A stretch of 64,000 bases of DNA from Robiginitalea myxolifaciens (GCF_900115205.1 NZ_FOYQ01000001.1:346988-410987); one strand, 5' to 3'; shown: positions 46,747-58,105, numbered from the stretch's first letter. Notes: generated by a model from the letters alone, not told the origin. Numbers and translations: made by a program.

Positions 46747-47933
46747 GTAAGTATCAGGTAGATGCCAACGGCTTTTACGGAGAATTTGGGGGCGCCTTTA
46801 TCCCCGAAATGCTCTATCCCAATATTGAAGAACTACGTCAGGAATATCGCCAAATCCTGTCTTCTGAAAGCTTCCAGCAGGAATATCAACAATTACTTCG
46901 GGACTATGTAGGCCGCCCTACCCCGCTGTATTTTGCTTCCCGATTATCGGAGCACTATGGGGCGCGAATCTACCTGAAACGGGAAGATTTATGCCATACC
47001 GGAGCCCATAAAGTCAACAATACCGTAGGCCAGATCCTCCTGGCCAGACACCTCGGTAAAAGCCGGATAATCGCAGAAACCGGGGCGGGTCAGCATGGGG
47101 TGGCTACGGCAACTGTCTGCGCCCTGATGGGGATGCCCTGTATTGTATATATGGGGGAAGTGGACATTGCCCGACAGGCACCTAACGTAGCCCGGATGAA
47201 AATGCTCGGGGCCGAAGTGCGCCCTGCGCGTTCCGGGAGCCGTACCCTGAAGGATGCGACCAACGAGGCCATTCGGGATTGGATCAACAATCCTGAGGAT
47301 ACTCATTATATTATCGGATCGGTCGTAGGACCTCACCCGTATCCCGATTTGGTAGCCCGCCTCCAGGCGATTATCTCTGAGGAAATTAAAGAACAACTTC
47401 TCGCTGCCGAAGGCACGGAAGACCCGGATGTACTCGTCGCTTGTGTTGGAGGTGGAAGCAACGCGGCTGGAACCTATTACCATTACCTGGATCGTGAGCA
47501 TGTGGAAATTATTGCTGCCGAGGCTGCAGGCCTTGGGGTGGACACCGGCGAGAGTGCAGCAACCTCTGCACTTGGAAAAATGGGCATAATCCACGCCAGC
47601 AAAACGCTACTGATGCAAACCGATGATGGGCAAATTACAGAGCCCTATTCCATTTCTGCCGGATTGGATTACCCCGGAGTAGGACCCTTACACGCCCACC
47701 TCTTTAAGTCTGGACGCGCTAAATTTGTCCCGGTTACGGACGCCGAGGCCATGGAGGCCGGGCAGGAACTCGCACGTCTGGAAGGGATTATCCCGGCCAT
47801 AGAGACCGCCCATGGATTTGCTGTTCTGAAGAAGGGTCACATTGCGAAGGATTCCCTGGCTGTGATCAACCTCAGTGGACGGGGAGATAAAGATCTGCAG
47901 ACCTACATGGATTATTTTAAACTCAGCGAATAG
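46743..47933 (+). CDS. trpB: Tryptophan synthase beta subunit
   Basis: 396 residues. It joins indole and serine with PLP. The PLP lysine is in [19 protein letters not shown]; the substrate loop [14 protein letters not shown] and the PLP phosphate loop [10 protein letters not shown] are intact. N-terminal [13 protein letters not shown] is typical of TrpB1, the form that works with TrpA. The start overlaps the trpF stop by four bases. Confidence 0.98.
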   Translation: MSKYQVDANGFYGEFGGAFIPEMLYPNIEELRQEYRQILSSESFQQEYQQLLRDYVGRPTPLYFASRLSEHYGARIYLKREDLCHTGAHKVNNTVGQILLARHLGKSRIIAETGAGQHGVATATVCALMGMPCIVYMGEVDIARQAPNVARMKMLGAEVRPARSGSRTLKDATNEAIRDWINNPEDTHYIIGSVVGPHPYPDLVARLQAIISEEIKEQLLAAEGTEDPDVLVACVGGGSNAAGTYYHYLDREHVEIIAAEAAGLGVDTGESAATSALGKMGIIHASKTLLMQTDDGQITEPYSISAGLDYPGVGPLHAHLFKSGRAKFVPVTDAEAMEAGQELARLEGIIPAIETAHGFAVLKKGHIAKDSLAVINLSGRGDKDLQTYMDYFKLSE

Positions 47934-47952
47934 GCAAACGATTAATTGCAGT

Positions 47953-48738
47953 ATGAAAGCACAGCACATGACCATGACCGACCGTCTGGAAAAGACACTT
48001 TCAAAGCCGGGGAAATTGCTCTCCATCTACTTTACAGCGGGTTATCCCGCGGTGGAGGACACCGTTCCGATCATTAAGAAACTGGAGGAAGCGGGAGCCG
48101 ATATGGTAGAGATCGGATTACCCTTCAGCGATCCCCTCGCCGATGGACCCGTGATCCAGGAAAGTTCTACCCATGCCTTAAGAAATGGGATGACAACCCG
48201 TAAGCTTTTTGATCAAATCAGGGATATCCGCCAGCAGGTAAGCCTGCCACTGGTTATCATGGGGTATTTCAACCCTATCCTGCAATTTGGCGTGGAAGCC
48301 TTTTGCGCGGCATGCGCTGAATCGGGTATCGATGGGCTAATCCTCCCGGACCTGCCCCTGGATGTCTATGAGCGGGACTACAAGGAAATTATGGAAGCCC
48401 ATGGTTTATCGGTAATCTTCTTGATTACTCCCCAGACTTCCGATGAGCGAATACGACAAATCGACTCAGCTTCAACAAGCTTTATTTATATGGTTAGTTC
48501 GGCCAGTACCACCGGGGTGCAGTCCGAATTTGGCAAGGGCCGGGACGCCTATTTCAAACGGATTGCCGACCTGGATTTGAAGCATCCCCAATTGGTTGGA
48601 TTCGGGATAAGCGATGCGGCCAGTTTCCAGCGGGCAACCACCTATGCCAAAGGAGCCATAATCGGTTCTGGTTTTATTCGGATGCTTACCGAAAAAGGTA
48701 CCGGGGGTATTGAAGCATATATCAAAGGAATACTTTAA
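47953..48738 (+). CDS. trpA: Tryptophan synthase alpha subunit
   Basis: 261 residues from the ATG at 47953 (MKAQHMTMTDRLEK); the longer frame from 47875 lies inside trpB. The catalytic Glu is in DMVEIGLPFSDP and the catalytic Asp in LADGPVIQESS. YMVSSASTTGVQS and GFGISDAASF bind phosphate. It cleaves indole-3-glycerol phosphate and passes indole to TrpB. Last gene of the operon. Confidence 0.96.
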   Translation: MKAQHMTMTDRLEKTLSKPGKLLSIYFTAGYPAVEDTVPIIKKLEEAGADMVEIGLPFSDPLADGPVIQESSTHALRNGMTTRKLFDQIRDIRQQVSLPLVIMGYFNPILQFGVEAFCAACAESGIDGLILPDLPLDVYERDYKEIMEAHGLSVIFLITPQTSDERIRQIDSASTSFIYMVSSASTTGVQSEFGKGRDAYFKRIADLDLKHPQLVGFGISDAASFQRATTYAKGAIIGSGFIRMLTEKGTGGIEAYIKGIL

Positions 48739-48762
48739 TTTAAGCCTCCAAATTTCCGGTTT

Positions 48763-50361
<1,599 letters not shown>

Positions 50362-50396
50362 TAAGCTGCCTGGGGATTACGATGCAAACCTGTCGT

Positions 50397-52943
50397 TTAA
50401 GCAGAATTTCGGCTTGCGTTGATGTTCCCGTAGAGCGAACGGGTAACGATCTTGCGGTAAAGCTGTGACTCCTCGTCTTTAGCGGCCACCCGTTGTAGGG
50501 CATATTGCTGAATGACCAGTAAAGGCAGCACAATACTCTCCCGGATGCGGATCGATTCCCGGCTCACGGTTTCGTTCTCCATCAACACTTTGGCCCCGGA
50601 AATTTGCAGGAGCATTTTCTTGGAGAGCTCGTATTCCCGGTGCAGAATCTTCCAGAAATCTCCAAACTCTTCATCCTCCTCCATATAGCGGGTCAATTCA
50701 AAGTAGCACTTCTTCAGGGACATCATACTATTGAGCATCAAGGCCTGGAAGAAGGGTACTTCCTTATATAATTTCTTCAATTCCCTCAGGCGACCGGCAT
50801 CTTTAAGCGTTTGCAGCGCTGTCCCTATCCCGAAATAACCCGGGACATTTTGCTTGAGCTGACTCCATGATCCTACAAAAGAAATCGCCCGCAGGTCCGA
50901 AAACTCCAGCTTTGCCTTATTGCCCCGCTTGCCCGGACGGCTGCCAATATTGGCATTGGAGTAGTACTGCAAGGTACTGCGATGCTCCAGGTAGGGCAGG
51001 AATTTCGGGTGCTGCTTCAGGGCGTCATATTTCGCAAAACTCAGTTCCGACAGCTCTTCGATCAGTGCGCGTTGCTCCGTGGTAATGGTGTTCTCCTTGC
51101 CAAAGATGGTGTTGGAAAGTCCCGCTGTAAGCAATTGTTCGCTATTGTGCATAAAGAGTTCCCGGGATCCGTAAGTACTGGTAATGGTCTGCCCCTGAAT
51201 AGTTAACTGAATCTCGTGATTGGCAATATCCCTAGTCTGAGCGGCATAGAACCGGTGGGTCTTACCTCCACCACGCGCCGGTGGGCCGCCGCGACCGTCG
51301 AAGAAAATGGCTTTGATCTTATTGCGCTTACAAACCTTGGACAGGGTTTCTTTTGTTTTCAAAATGGACCAGTTTGCCTTGAGGTACCCACCATCCTTGG
51401 TTCCATCCGAAAATCCCAGCATAATGGTATGCTCCTCCCCGCGTTGGGTCAGGTGCTCCCGGTATTGCGGTAAGTCAAAAAGGGTTTGCATTACGCCTTC
51501 GGCGGCCTCCATCCCCTTCATGGTTTCAAAGAGCGGCACAATATCAAAGGTGATCTCTTTTTTGTCCCAGCCACACCATCGGAATAACCCAAATACAAAG
51601 AGTACGGCAAAAATATCCTCCGAATTACTGATGATATAGCGATTACAGCCCTCTTCCCCATTACTCTTCTGGATATCCTCCAACTGGTAAATATTGGCGA
51701 CCGTCTCCCGCAATACGGTATCCTCAAATAAATCCGGGGTAACTTCCGGGGTTTCTTCGAGCAACCAGCGCACGAGTTCTGCTTCGGATAATTCCTCCAG
51801 GGATTGCTTAATCACGCCAGCGTTGATCAATATGGTTTCCACAATGGCCTTGTGTTTGCGGTGGTCCTGGCGAATATCCAGGGCCGCAAAGTGGGTGCGG
51901 AATACCCGGACCTTATCGATAAATTGATCAAAATCCTTGAGGTACAGGCTGAAATAATCTTCAACCAGAATTTCCCGAATCTCCATAAGGGCAGCCATAA
52001 TGGATTCGTAGCTCAGTATCTGGCTCTTGTCGAACATGGCCGTATATAGCAGCCCGCGCAATTCCCAGATTTTTTCCTGCACGCCGGGGAAAGATATTTT
52101 TTTGCCCAACGCCTTGAGGTCATTGTAGTAGCACTTCATAAGGGTTGTGCGCAATTCGTCGGCTACATCCCGGGTAATCCCTGCGGTGACATATGGGTTA
52201 CCATCCCGGTCTCCCCCAGGCCAAAACCCGATTTTAATGATGTCCGGATTGTTGTAATTCGGATTCCCCACACTGCCTTTGATATAAGCATAGAGGTCTC
52301 CAACCGCCTGATAATAAACGTGCCTTAAGGTGTAGATAATGTTTTTGGCTTCATCCAGCGGGGTCGGCTTTTTACGGTTAATCAGGGAGGTAAGTCCCAA
52401 CTGCTGAATGGTCACATCGATCTCGTCGATCTTATCCTCCAGAATTAGATTGCGCAGGTCTGCGATGATATCCAGGACTGCCGGGGTATAAAATTGGGTG
52501 GGGTGGGCCGTAAGCACAATACGCGCACTGAAGGTATCCAACTTCTTGCTCACCTTATCCCATCGCCTATTTTTCTTGGCCAGTTGGAAATAGTCCCGGA
52601 TGGAAAGCGATTCGGTGTGTTCGTGAAGCTTTGGAAATGCCGCATCTTCTACGGCATCATATAGGACAACCTGTCGTTCTACATACTGAACAATCCGAAA
52701 CATGAGGTCAATCCGGTCCCGATGGCTATTAACGGTGGTGAAATTCGTGAAAAATTCATCGAGGATTTCCTGTGGATTCTTACCGGAATCCAGCCCCCGC
52801 ACACACTGTTGATAGAGTAAGGGAATCAGGATCCCCACATTTTCGCCTTCGGCATAGGGCAGGTTCAGGAATAAGCTGTTATAGACATTGAATTTATTGC
52901 GAACGGATCGCTTAAACTCCTTTAATCTTTCGGTTTGACTCAT
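50397..52943 (-). CDS. ppc: Phosphoenolpyruvate carboxylase
   Basis: 848 residues. It carboxylates PEP to oxaloacetate to refill the TCA cycle. Conserved blocks: catalytic His in VLTAHPTQ, GFWPGGDRDGNPYVT, LGFSDGTKDGGYLKAN, the glycine loop FFDGRGGPPARGGGKTHRFY, NIGSRPGKRG and VPGYFGIGTAL. In the glycine loop the canonical FHGRGG is FDGRGG; I believe this is a feature of the Bacteroidota subgroup. The gene converges on the M20 peptidase gene. Confidence 0.96.
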   Translation of the reverse strand: MSQTERLKEFKRSVRNKFNVYNSLFLNLPYAEGENVGILIPLLYQQCVRGLDSGKNPQEILDEFFTNFTTVNSHRDRIDLMFRIVQYVERQVVLYDAVEDAAFPKLHEHTESLSIRDYFQLAKKNRRWDKVSKKLDTFSARIVLTAHPTQFYTPAVLDIIADLRNLILEDKIDEIDVTIQQLGLTSLINRKKPTPLDEAKNIIYTLRHVYYQAVGDLYAYIKGSVGNPNYNNPDIIKIGFWPGGDRDGNPYVTAGITRDVADELRTTLMKCYYNDLKALGKKISFPGVQEKIWELRGLLYTAMFDKSQILSYESIMAALMEIREILVEDYFSLYLKDFDQFIDKVRVFRTHFAALDIRQDHRKHKAIVETILINAGVIKQSLEELSEAELVRWLLEETPEVTPDLFEDTVLRETVANIYQLEDIQKSNGEEGCNRYIISNSEDIFAVLFVFGLFRWCGWDKKEITFDIVPLFETMKGMEAAEGVMQTLFDLPQYREHLTQRGEEHTIMLGFSDGTKDGGYLKANWSILKTKETLSKVCKRNKIKAIFFDGRGGPPARGGGKTHRFYAAQTRDIANHEIQLTIQGQTITSTYGSRELFMHNSEQLLTAGLSNTIFGKENTITTEQRALIEELSELSFAKYDALKQHPKFLPYLEHRSTLQYYSNANIGSRPGKRGNKAKLEFSDLRAISFVGSWSQLKQNVPGYFGIGTALQTLKDAGRLRELKKLYKEVPFFQALMLNSMMSLKKCYFELTRYMEEDEEFGDFWKILHREYELSKKMLLQISGAKVLMENETVSRESIRIRESIVLPLLVIQQYALQRVAAKDEESQLYRKIVTRSLYGNINASRNSA

Positions 52944-53121
52944 GTAGCATTCTCGTTAATTAGGATAACCCCTGTAAATCCTTGCCCGGTCCGGGCCAGT
53001 GGAAACCCCCGTAAAGTTCTGATGGGAGCTCCTATTCTCAAAGGATTCCCACACCCTTAACAAAATAAGGCCGGATCGATTTAAAAACAACAATTCTTCA
53101 GGGAAATATGACGGTTTCCCC

Positions 53122-53814
53122 CTAGAAAAAGGGGCGATATTGTTCCAGGCGGAAATCCAGGGTGTTGTAGTTCTTGTCCAGGGCCTTTCGCGCCTTGTAT
53201 TCAGGCATACTGCCAATCGCCCGGTTGGCGGAGCCCGATGGGGCCGTCAGGGAAACCGTTCTGATTTTCCTTGTCTCGGTTTTTAAATTCTTGGAGGACG
53301 CAGGGGAAAGTTCAAATTCATGGATTCGAGGCACCAGATCCGAAAGACAATTTATAGCAAGTCCTTTAGTTCGCAGTAACCGTCGAAACAAGTATTCCGG
53401 TCCGTTTTTGCTGGCTCCTCCTGTGAAAATCAATAATTCCACTCTGGGGTAGTCGCGAAGTATGTCAAGAAGCGGGCGTAACTGGATATTTTCCATCCCC
53501 AGATCTGAAGCATCTATTTTTTTGCGTTCGGCTTCCTCGACGATATCGCAGACGCCAATACCTCTTTCATTCAGAAAGGATTGGCGTTGGGCTATGGCAG
53601 CTGCCGTGGTTTCAAATTTGAGATCCAGATCAAACATGCGGTCCAGAATAGGCCACAAAAGGCCATCGCGACTGCCGTAACAGAAATTCACATCCCCGGG
53701 AAGCAGATCTCCGGTCGTAAAGCGCGGGGGTGGCAAGGTGCCGACAATGAGCTTTCTAACCCCTTCGAACAGAAAGGGTTGGTAAGGATGTTTATGTCGA
53801 AAGATTGGGTTCAT
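53122..53814 (-). CDS. Uracil-DNA glycosylase superfamily-like protein
   Basis: 230 residues. The N-terminal VRKLIVGTLPPPRF and the later VSLTAPSGSANRAIG sit where UDG-superfamily proteins carry the GxxPG-type water-activating loop and the DNA-intercalation loop. A central segment, ELLIFTGGASKNGPEYLFRR, is conserved in appearance. I see no canonical UDG catalytic Asp or FeS cysteines, so activity is uncertain. It may act in base excision repair or only share the fold. Confidence 0.65.
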   Translation of the reverse strand: MNPIFRHKHPYQPFLFEGVRKLIVGTLPPPRFTTGDLLPGDVNFCYGSRDGLLWPILDRMFDLDLKFETTAAAIAQRQSFLNERGIGVCDIVEEAERKKIDASDLGMENIQLRPLLDILRDYPRVELLIFTGGASKNGPEYLFRRLLRTKGLAINCLSDLVPRIHEFELSPASSKNLKTETRKIRTVSLTAPSGSANRAIGSMPEYKARKALDKNYNTLDFRLEQYRPFF

Positions 53815-53872
53815 ATTTGCTGGAATACCCGTTTAAGTTCCCCAAGACCGGCTGATAATTAGTATCTTGAAT

Positions 53873-53880
53873 CAAACTTA
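53873..53880 (-). promoter_or_regulatory. -7 promoter element (TAAGTTTG) for the UDG-like gene
   Basis: An exact TAnnTTTG match on the minus strand, about 60 bases before the start at 53814. It lies in the divergent spacer just before the bTHX gene. Confidence 0.45.
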
Positions 53881-53885
53881 AGATT

Positions 53886-54014
53886 ATGGGGAAAGGTGAC
53901 AAAAAATCCAAACGCGGAAAAATTGCAAACAAGTCGTACGGAGTAAGGCGTCCACGAAAAATCCGCAAGCGAACCCCGGTAGAAGAAAAAATCTCGATCA
54001 AGGGTAAATCCTAG
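53886..54014 (+). CDS. 30S ribosomal protein bTHX
   Basis: A 42-codon frame, MGKGDKKSKRGKIANKSYGV then RRPRKIRKRTP, highly basic. It matches the small THX protein that fills a cavity at the top of the 30S head and starts with the invariant MGKGDKKS of Bacteroidota members. It is too short for common gene-length cutoffs and is easily missed. It is divergent from the UDG-like gene and convergent with yaaA. Confidence 0.92.
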   Translation: MGKGDKKSKRGKIANKSYGVRRPRKIRKRTPVEEKISIKGKS

Positions 54015-54054
54015 AACCGGGCGCACCGGTAGTGCTTATTGATAAAACTTTTGG

Positions 54055-54816
54055 TTAGCGAATGAATACCGGAGCATTCTCCTTAATGGTGTGCTCCTTG
54101 CTGAATTGGTAGCCCTCGTAATCGAATTTTAGTAAATCCTGCGGGTTCTCAGCCCCGGACTCCAGAATAAAACGAACCATTGCACCCCGGGCCTTTTTAG
54201 CAAAGAAGCTAATTACCCGCAACTTATCGTTATTCCAATCTTTAAAAACGGGAGTGATAATTTGCGCCTTCAATTTTTTGGCATCCAGGGCACTGAAATA
54301 CTCCTGGCTTGCCAGGTTTACCAGTAATTCCCCATCTTCCATCTCTTCGTTCAGCGCTTTGGTCAAGTCCTGTTTCCAGAATTCGTACAAATTCTTTTTG
54401 CGCCCGATTTTTAAGCTAGTTCCCATTTCCAACCGATACGCCTGCATCAGATCAAAGGGACGCAGCATGCCATAGAGCCCGGAGAGGATGCGCAGTTTGT
54501 CCTGCATACGTTCCAGCGATTCGGGTTTCAGGCTAAAAGCGTCCAACCCCTGATAGACATCCCCGTCGAAAGTATAAATAGCCGGGCGCGCATTTTCTTC
54601 TGTAAAAGGAAGGTCAAAATCCTGATTGCGTTGCCAGTTGAGTTCTGCAAGATCGGCGGAAATACTCATTAGTTTGGAAAGGGACCTGGGGCTTTTCTTA
54701 GCCAGCAGCTTATTGAGGCGTTCTGCCTGTTTTAAGAATCTGGGCTGTGTAACCTCGGCAGCGGGAAATTCCCGATCCATTTCCAGGGACTTAGCTGGGG
54801 AAATGACAATCTTCAT
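54055..54816 (-). CDS. yaaA: Peroxide stress protein YaaA (DUF328)
   Basis: 253 residues. The family start MKIVISPAKSLEMDREFP is present, with LMSISADLAELNWQRNQDFD, GDVYQGLDAFSL and LRILSGLYGMLRPFDLMQAY, and the C-terminal FFAKKARGAMVRFILE. In E. coli YaaA limits iron-driven oxidative damage by hydrogen peroxide and binds DNA. It is a single gene with its own promoter candidate. Confidence 0.95.
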   Translation of the reverse strand: MKIVISPAKSLEMDREFPAAEVTQPRFLKQAERLNKLLAKKSPRSLSKLMSISADLAELNWQRNQDFDLPFTEENARPAIYTFDGDVYQGLDAFSLKPESLERMQDKLRILSGLYGMLRPFDLMQAYRLEMGTSLKIGRKKNLYEFWKQDLTKALNEEMEDGELLVNLASQEYFSALDAKKLKAQIITPVFKDWNNDKLRVISFFAKKARGAMVRFILESGAENPQDLLKFDYEGYQFSKEHTIKENAPVFIR

Positions 54817-54857
54817 AGCAATTCTAAAGGGTTTATTCGGTTCGCTTTTTTACCCAT

Positions 54858-54865
54858 CAAAAATA
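54858..54865 (-). promoter_or_regulatory. -7 promoter element (TATTTTTG) of yaaA
   Basis: An exact TAnnTTTG match on the minus strand with a predicted leader of about 37 nt before the ATG at 54816. Confidence 0.5.
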
Positions 54866-54925
54866 CGAAGCATCGGACTTAAAATCCAGCACCTTTCAGT
54901 GGTGTTCCCTATAACCGGATCAATA

Positions 54926-55969
54926 TCAGTTATCGAGGCGATGTCGGGCATAATTGCGCCACTTTTCCAGACAGGCTTCCATGTCGGCCGGTACCGGAGC
55001 CTCAAAACTGAGCTTCTCACCGCTTTCGGGATGCACAAAGCCCAGGGTTCGGGCGTGTAAGGCTTGTCGCGGAAGTAATTGGAAAGCGTTCTCTACAAAT
55101 TGCTTGTACTTGGAGTAGGTCGTGCCTTTGAGAATTCGATCCCCCCCGTAGCGTTCATCATTGAATAGCGGATGCCCCAAATATTTCAGGTGAACCCGGA
55201 TCTGGTGCGTTCTCCCGGTTTCCAATCGGCAGGCCACCAGGGTCACATATCCAAAACGTTCCCTGACTTCATAATGGGTAATGGCTTCCTTGCCCTGATC
55301 GCCATCGGGAAAGACCTGCATTTGCAACCGGTTTTTAGGATTGCGACCTATATGCCCTTCAATGGTACCCGCGTCTTCTTTCACGTCTCCCCAAACCAAA
55401 GCGAGGTATTCCCGTTCCGAAGTCTTGTCGAAAAATTGTCGGGCCAGGTGGGTCATTGCCTTTTCGGTCTTGGCAATTACGAGTAATCCGGAGGTATCCT
55501 TATCTATTCGATGCACCAGGCCAGGCCGTTGATCTGAATTCAAGGGAAGTTTACTGATGTGATGCAAAAGGGCATTGACCAAGGTTCCCGAATAATTGCC
55601 ATGTCCCGGGTGGACAACCATTCCTGCCGGTTTATTTACTACCAGCAGTGCATTATCCTCGTATACAATATCCAGGGGAATGTCCTCCGGTGTAAGTAAG
55701 TATTCATGCGGGGGATGTTCGAACAGGACCCGGACTACATCTCCGGGTTTAACCTTGTAATTTTGTTTAACCACCTCATCGCCAACCCGGATATTTCCCG
55801 CCCGGGCAGCCTGTTGAATCTTATTCCGGGTAGCATTCCGGATTTGATTCATTAAATATTTATCTACGCGAAGGGGTTCCTGTCCGGGAGCGGCTTTGAA
55901 ATTGTAGTGTTCAAAGAGTTCATCACTCTCGGCTTCGTGCGACTCCTGCGACTCCTGCGACTCAGACAT
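54926..55969 (-). CDS. rluD: RluA family 23S rRNA pseudouridine synthase
   Basis: 347 residues. An acidic tail (ESQESQESHEAESDE, made by a 9-bp tandem repeat) precedes an S4 RNA-binding domain (LRVDKYLMNQIRNATRNKIQ) and the catalytic domain with HRIDKDTSGLLVIAKTEKAM and RTHQIRVHLKYLGHP. Length and S4 domain match RluD, which modifies helix 69 of 23S rRNA; RluC is the alternative. The start overlaps the PASTA gene stop by one base (TGATG). Confidence 0.9.
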   Translation of the reverse strand: MSESQESQESHEAESDELFEHYNFKAAPGQEPLRVDKYLMNQIRNATRNKIQQAARAGNIRVGDEVVKQNYKVKPGDVVRVLFEHPPHEYLLTPEDIPLDIVYEDNALLVVNKPAGMVVHPGHGNYSGTLVNALLHHISKLPLNSDQRPGLVHRIDKDTSGLLVIAKTEKAMTHLARQFFDKTSEREYLALVWGDVKEDAGTIEGHIGRNPKNRLQMQVFPDGDQGKEAITHYEVRERFGYVTLVACRLETGRTHQIRVHLKYLGHPLFNDERYGGDRILKGTTYSKYKQFVENAFQLLPRQALHARTLGFVHPESGEKLSFEAPVPADMEACLEKWRNYARHRLDN

Positions 55970-56559
55970 CAGTCCTCGGATTCAGCTTTGATCAATGCCT
56001 CGGCGGGGATTGTTCCATTCCCGCAAACCAATTCCAGTTTAGACGTTTTGGGCAACTTGTCGCCGGGTGAAATATACTTACCCTGAAACTTTAGCCGATA
56101 GACCATATCCTTACCGAGTTCATCGATATAGGATACCCTTTCGATGTCCAGGCCTACCGCTCTGAGCTGGGCCGTAGCATTCCTCCTGGAATCCTGAATA
56201 ACATCGGGCACGGTAACCTTTTTATAGCCGGAAGGATTTACAGTAACATAAATCTTGCGATTATCCTTTACCTCATTCCCGGCAGGAGGGTCCTGATCTA
56301 TAATGGAAAAACGGGGATATTCCGGATCGTAATTGGCCGAATCCACAACCTCGTATCGCAATCCGGCTTCTTCTATGGCTTTACGCATATCGGGTACCGA
56401 AAGACCCGCCAAATCGGGAACCTTAACGTACTCTCCGTGATCCGTGCTAGAGGATAGCCACTGCAGGGTGGCCAGCGTAATCAATACTATTGCCAGCAAG
56501 GCCAGGCCCAAATTAATAAGGAAAACCCGGGATCGTAGAAAGTTGAAAAAACGGCGCAT
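55969..56559 (-). CDS. PASTA domain membrane protein
   Basis: 196 residues. One membrane helix (FLINLGLALLAIVLITLATL) anchors two to three periplasmic PASTA domains (VKVPDLAGLSVPDMRKAIEE, VTVPDVIQDSRRNATAQLRA). PASTA domains bind peptidoglycan fragments or beta-lactams. No kinase or transpeptidase domain is attached. It is divergent from ddl, a cell-wall gene, which suits a role in wall sensing; that is an inference. It is cotranslated with rluD. Confidence 0.9.
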   Translation of the reverse strand: MRRFFNFLRSRVFLINLGLALLAIVLITLATLQWLSSSTDHGEYVKVPDLAGLSVPDMRKAIEEAGLRYEVVDSANYDPEYPRFSIIDQDPPAGNEVKDNRKIYVTVNPSGYKKVTVPDVIQDSRRNATAQLRAVGLDIERVSYIDELGKDMVYRLKFQGKYISPGDKLPKTSKLELVCGNGTIPAEALIKAESED

Positions 56560-56578
56560 CTGTAAGATCTTGGTCGGA

Positions 56579-56586
56579 CAAATATA
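56579..56586 (-). promoter_or_regulatory. -7 promoter element (TATATTTG) of the PASTA-rluD operon
   Basis: An exact TAnnTTTG match on the minus strand about 20 bases before the start at 56559, giving a leader of about 14 nt. Confidence 0.55.
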
Positions 56587-56652
56587 GGAAACCCGGGCCT
56601 TTTTTAGTTAATTTGACGCTGGCATTTACACCGAATTAACGCCTGAATATCC

Positions 56653-57639
56653 ATGGGTAAAACAAAGCGAATTGCAGTAGTTATGGGCGGTTTCTCCAGC
56701 GAATTCGGGATTTCCCTGAAGTCCGGCGAGGTAGTCTATCGCACCCTGGACAGGGAGCGCTACGAGCCCTACCGCATTCAAATCAGGAAGGACGGATGGT
56801 TCCTGCTTACCGATTCAAAGGAAGAAATCCCCGTAAATCGGGATAATTTCAGTGTAGTGCTTCAGGGGGAAACACTCCAGTTTGACTGTGTGTTCAATGC
56901 CATTCACGGCACCCCTGGTGAAGACGGCTTGCTGCAGGCTTACCTGGAACTTATAGGTATTCCGCAAACCGCTTGTTCCTCCTATCCCGCAGCCCTGACT
57001 TTCAATAAGCGGGATTTGCTGAGTGTTGTCAAGTCTTACGGCGTTCCTACCGCGCGATCGTATCGCCTGAACAAAGGACAGCAGGTTAAACCCAAAGAAA
57101 TCTTTGAACAAGTGGGCCTGCCCTGTTTTGTAAAAGCCAACCGGGCTGGAAGTAGTTTTGGTATCAGTATGGTCAAGGAGGAAGACGCCCTGGAGGCAGC
57201 CCTGGAGGTAGCTTTTGCCGAAGACGATCAGGTATTGATTGAGGCGGCTCTGGTGGGCCGGGAAGTATCGGTAGGTGTCATCCGCTATGAGGGGAAGACC
57301 CGGGTGCTCCCGATAACGGAAATCATTTCAGAGAACGAATTTTTCGATTATCAGGCCAAATACGAGGGGAAATCACAGGAAATTACCCCGGCAGATCTGG
57401 ACGGCGAAACGGAAGGAAAGATTCGCGAGTTGGCGGCCCGGATCTACGATTTGCTGGAACTCGATGGCTACAGCCGGAGTGAATTTATCCTGGTGGATGG
57501 GACCCCCCATTTGTTAGAGGTAAATACCACCCCGGGACTTACCGAAGCCAGCATCCTCCCCCAGCAGGCCGCAGCCGAAGGGATCGGTTTGGCAGAACTC
57601 TTCTCCAGTGCCATAGAAGATGCCCTCGGGAAAAAATAA
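56653..57639 (+). CDS. ddl: D-alanine--D-alanine ligase
   Basis: 328 residues, an ATP-grasp enzyme that makes D-Ala-D-Ala for peptidoglycan. Signatures: VVMGGFSSEFGISLKSG, HGTPGEDGLLQAYLE, FVKANRAGSSFGISMV, and YSRSEFILVDGTPHLLEVNT then TPGLTEASILPQQAA. Active-site Tyr/Lys-type residues look normal for D-Ala (not D-Lac) ligation. It starts 93 bases from the divergent PASTA gene and is followed by coaD after 13 bases. Confidence 0.96.
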   Translation: MGKTKRIAVVMGGFSSEFGISLKSGEVVYRTLDRERYEPYRIQIRKDGWFLLTDSKEEIPVNRDNFSVVLQGETLQFDCVFNAIHGTPGEDGLLQAYLELIGIPQTACSSYPAALTFNKRDLLSVVKSYGVPTARSYRLNKGQQVKPKEIFEQVGLPCFVKANRAGSSFGISMVKEEDALEAALEVAFAEDDQVLIEAALVGREVSVGVIRYEGKTRVLPITEIISENEFFDYQAKYEGKSQEITPADLDGETEGKIRELAARIYDLLELDGYSRSEFILVDGTPHLLEVNTTPGLTEASILPQQAAAEGIGLAELFSSAIEDALGKK

Positions 57640-57652
57640 GTACATTTAACAG

Positions 57653-58105
57653 ATGAAACGCGCAATATTTCCGGGTTCCTTTGATCCCATTACCCTGGGA
57701 CACTACGATATCATCCAGCGGGGTATTTCCCTCTTCGATGAATTGATTATCGGGATTGGGGAAAATGCCGAGAAGGCGTATATGTTTTCCCTGGAAGATC
57801 GGGTGCGTTTTATTGAAGAGGCTTTTGCACATGAACCCAAAATACGGGTCATGCGATACAGTGGCCTAACAGTTGACTTTTGCCGGGAAGTGGACGCGAA
57901 TTTCATATTACGAGGATTGCGAAATCCCGCAGATTTCGAATTTGAAAAGGCCATTGCCCATACCAATCGCAAGTTGTCGGAAATCGAAACGGTATTTTTA
58001 CTCACTTCTTCAGGAAAATCCTACATAAGCTCTTCCATTGTCCGGGATGTAATTCGCAACGGTGGCGACTATACCGGGCTGGTTCCCGATACAGTCCGTA
58101 TATAA
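57653..58105 (+). CDS. coaD: Phosphopantetheine adenylyltransferase
   Basis: 150 residues, a nucleotidyltransferase that makes dephospho-CoA. The ATP motif GSFDPITLGHYDII (TxGH) is followed by LRGLRNPADFEFEKAIAHTN and SSSIVRDVIRNGG. The gene sits 13 bases after ddl and likely shares its transcript. Confidence 0.96.
   Translation: MKRAIFPGSFDPITLGHYDIIQRGISLFDELIIGIGENAEKAYMFSLEDRVRFIEEAFAHEPKIRVMRYSGLTVDFCREVDANFILRGLRNPADFEFEKAIAHTNRKLSEIETVFLLTSSGKSYISSSIVRDVIRNGGDYTGLVPDTVRI

Noticed and set aside
52956-53216. 86-codon minus-strand frame between ppc and the UDG-like gene
   Set aside because: It overlaps the UDG-like C terminus in another frame and has no family features; the spacer 52944-53121 shows only a short GCCCGG/CCGGGC hairpin.
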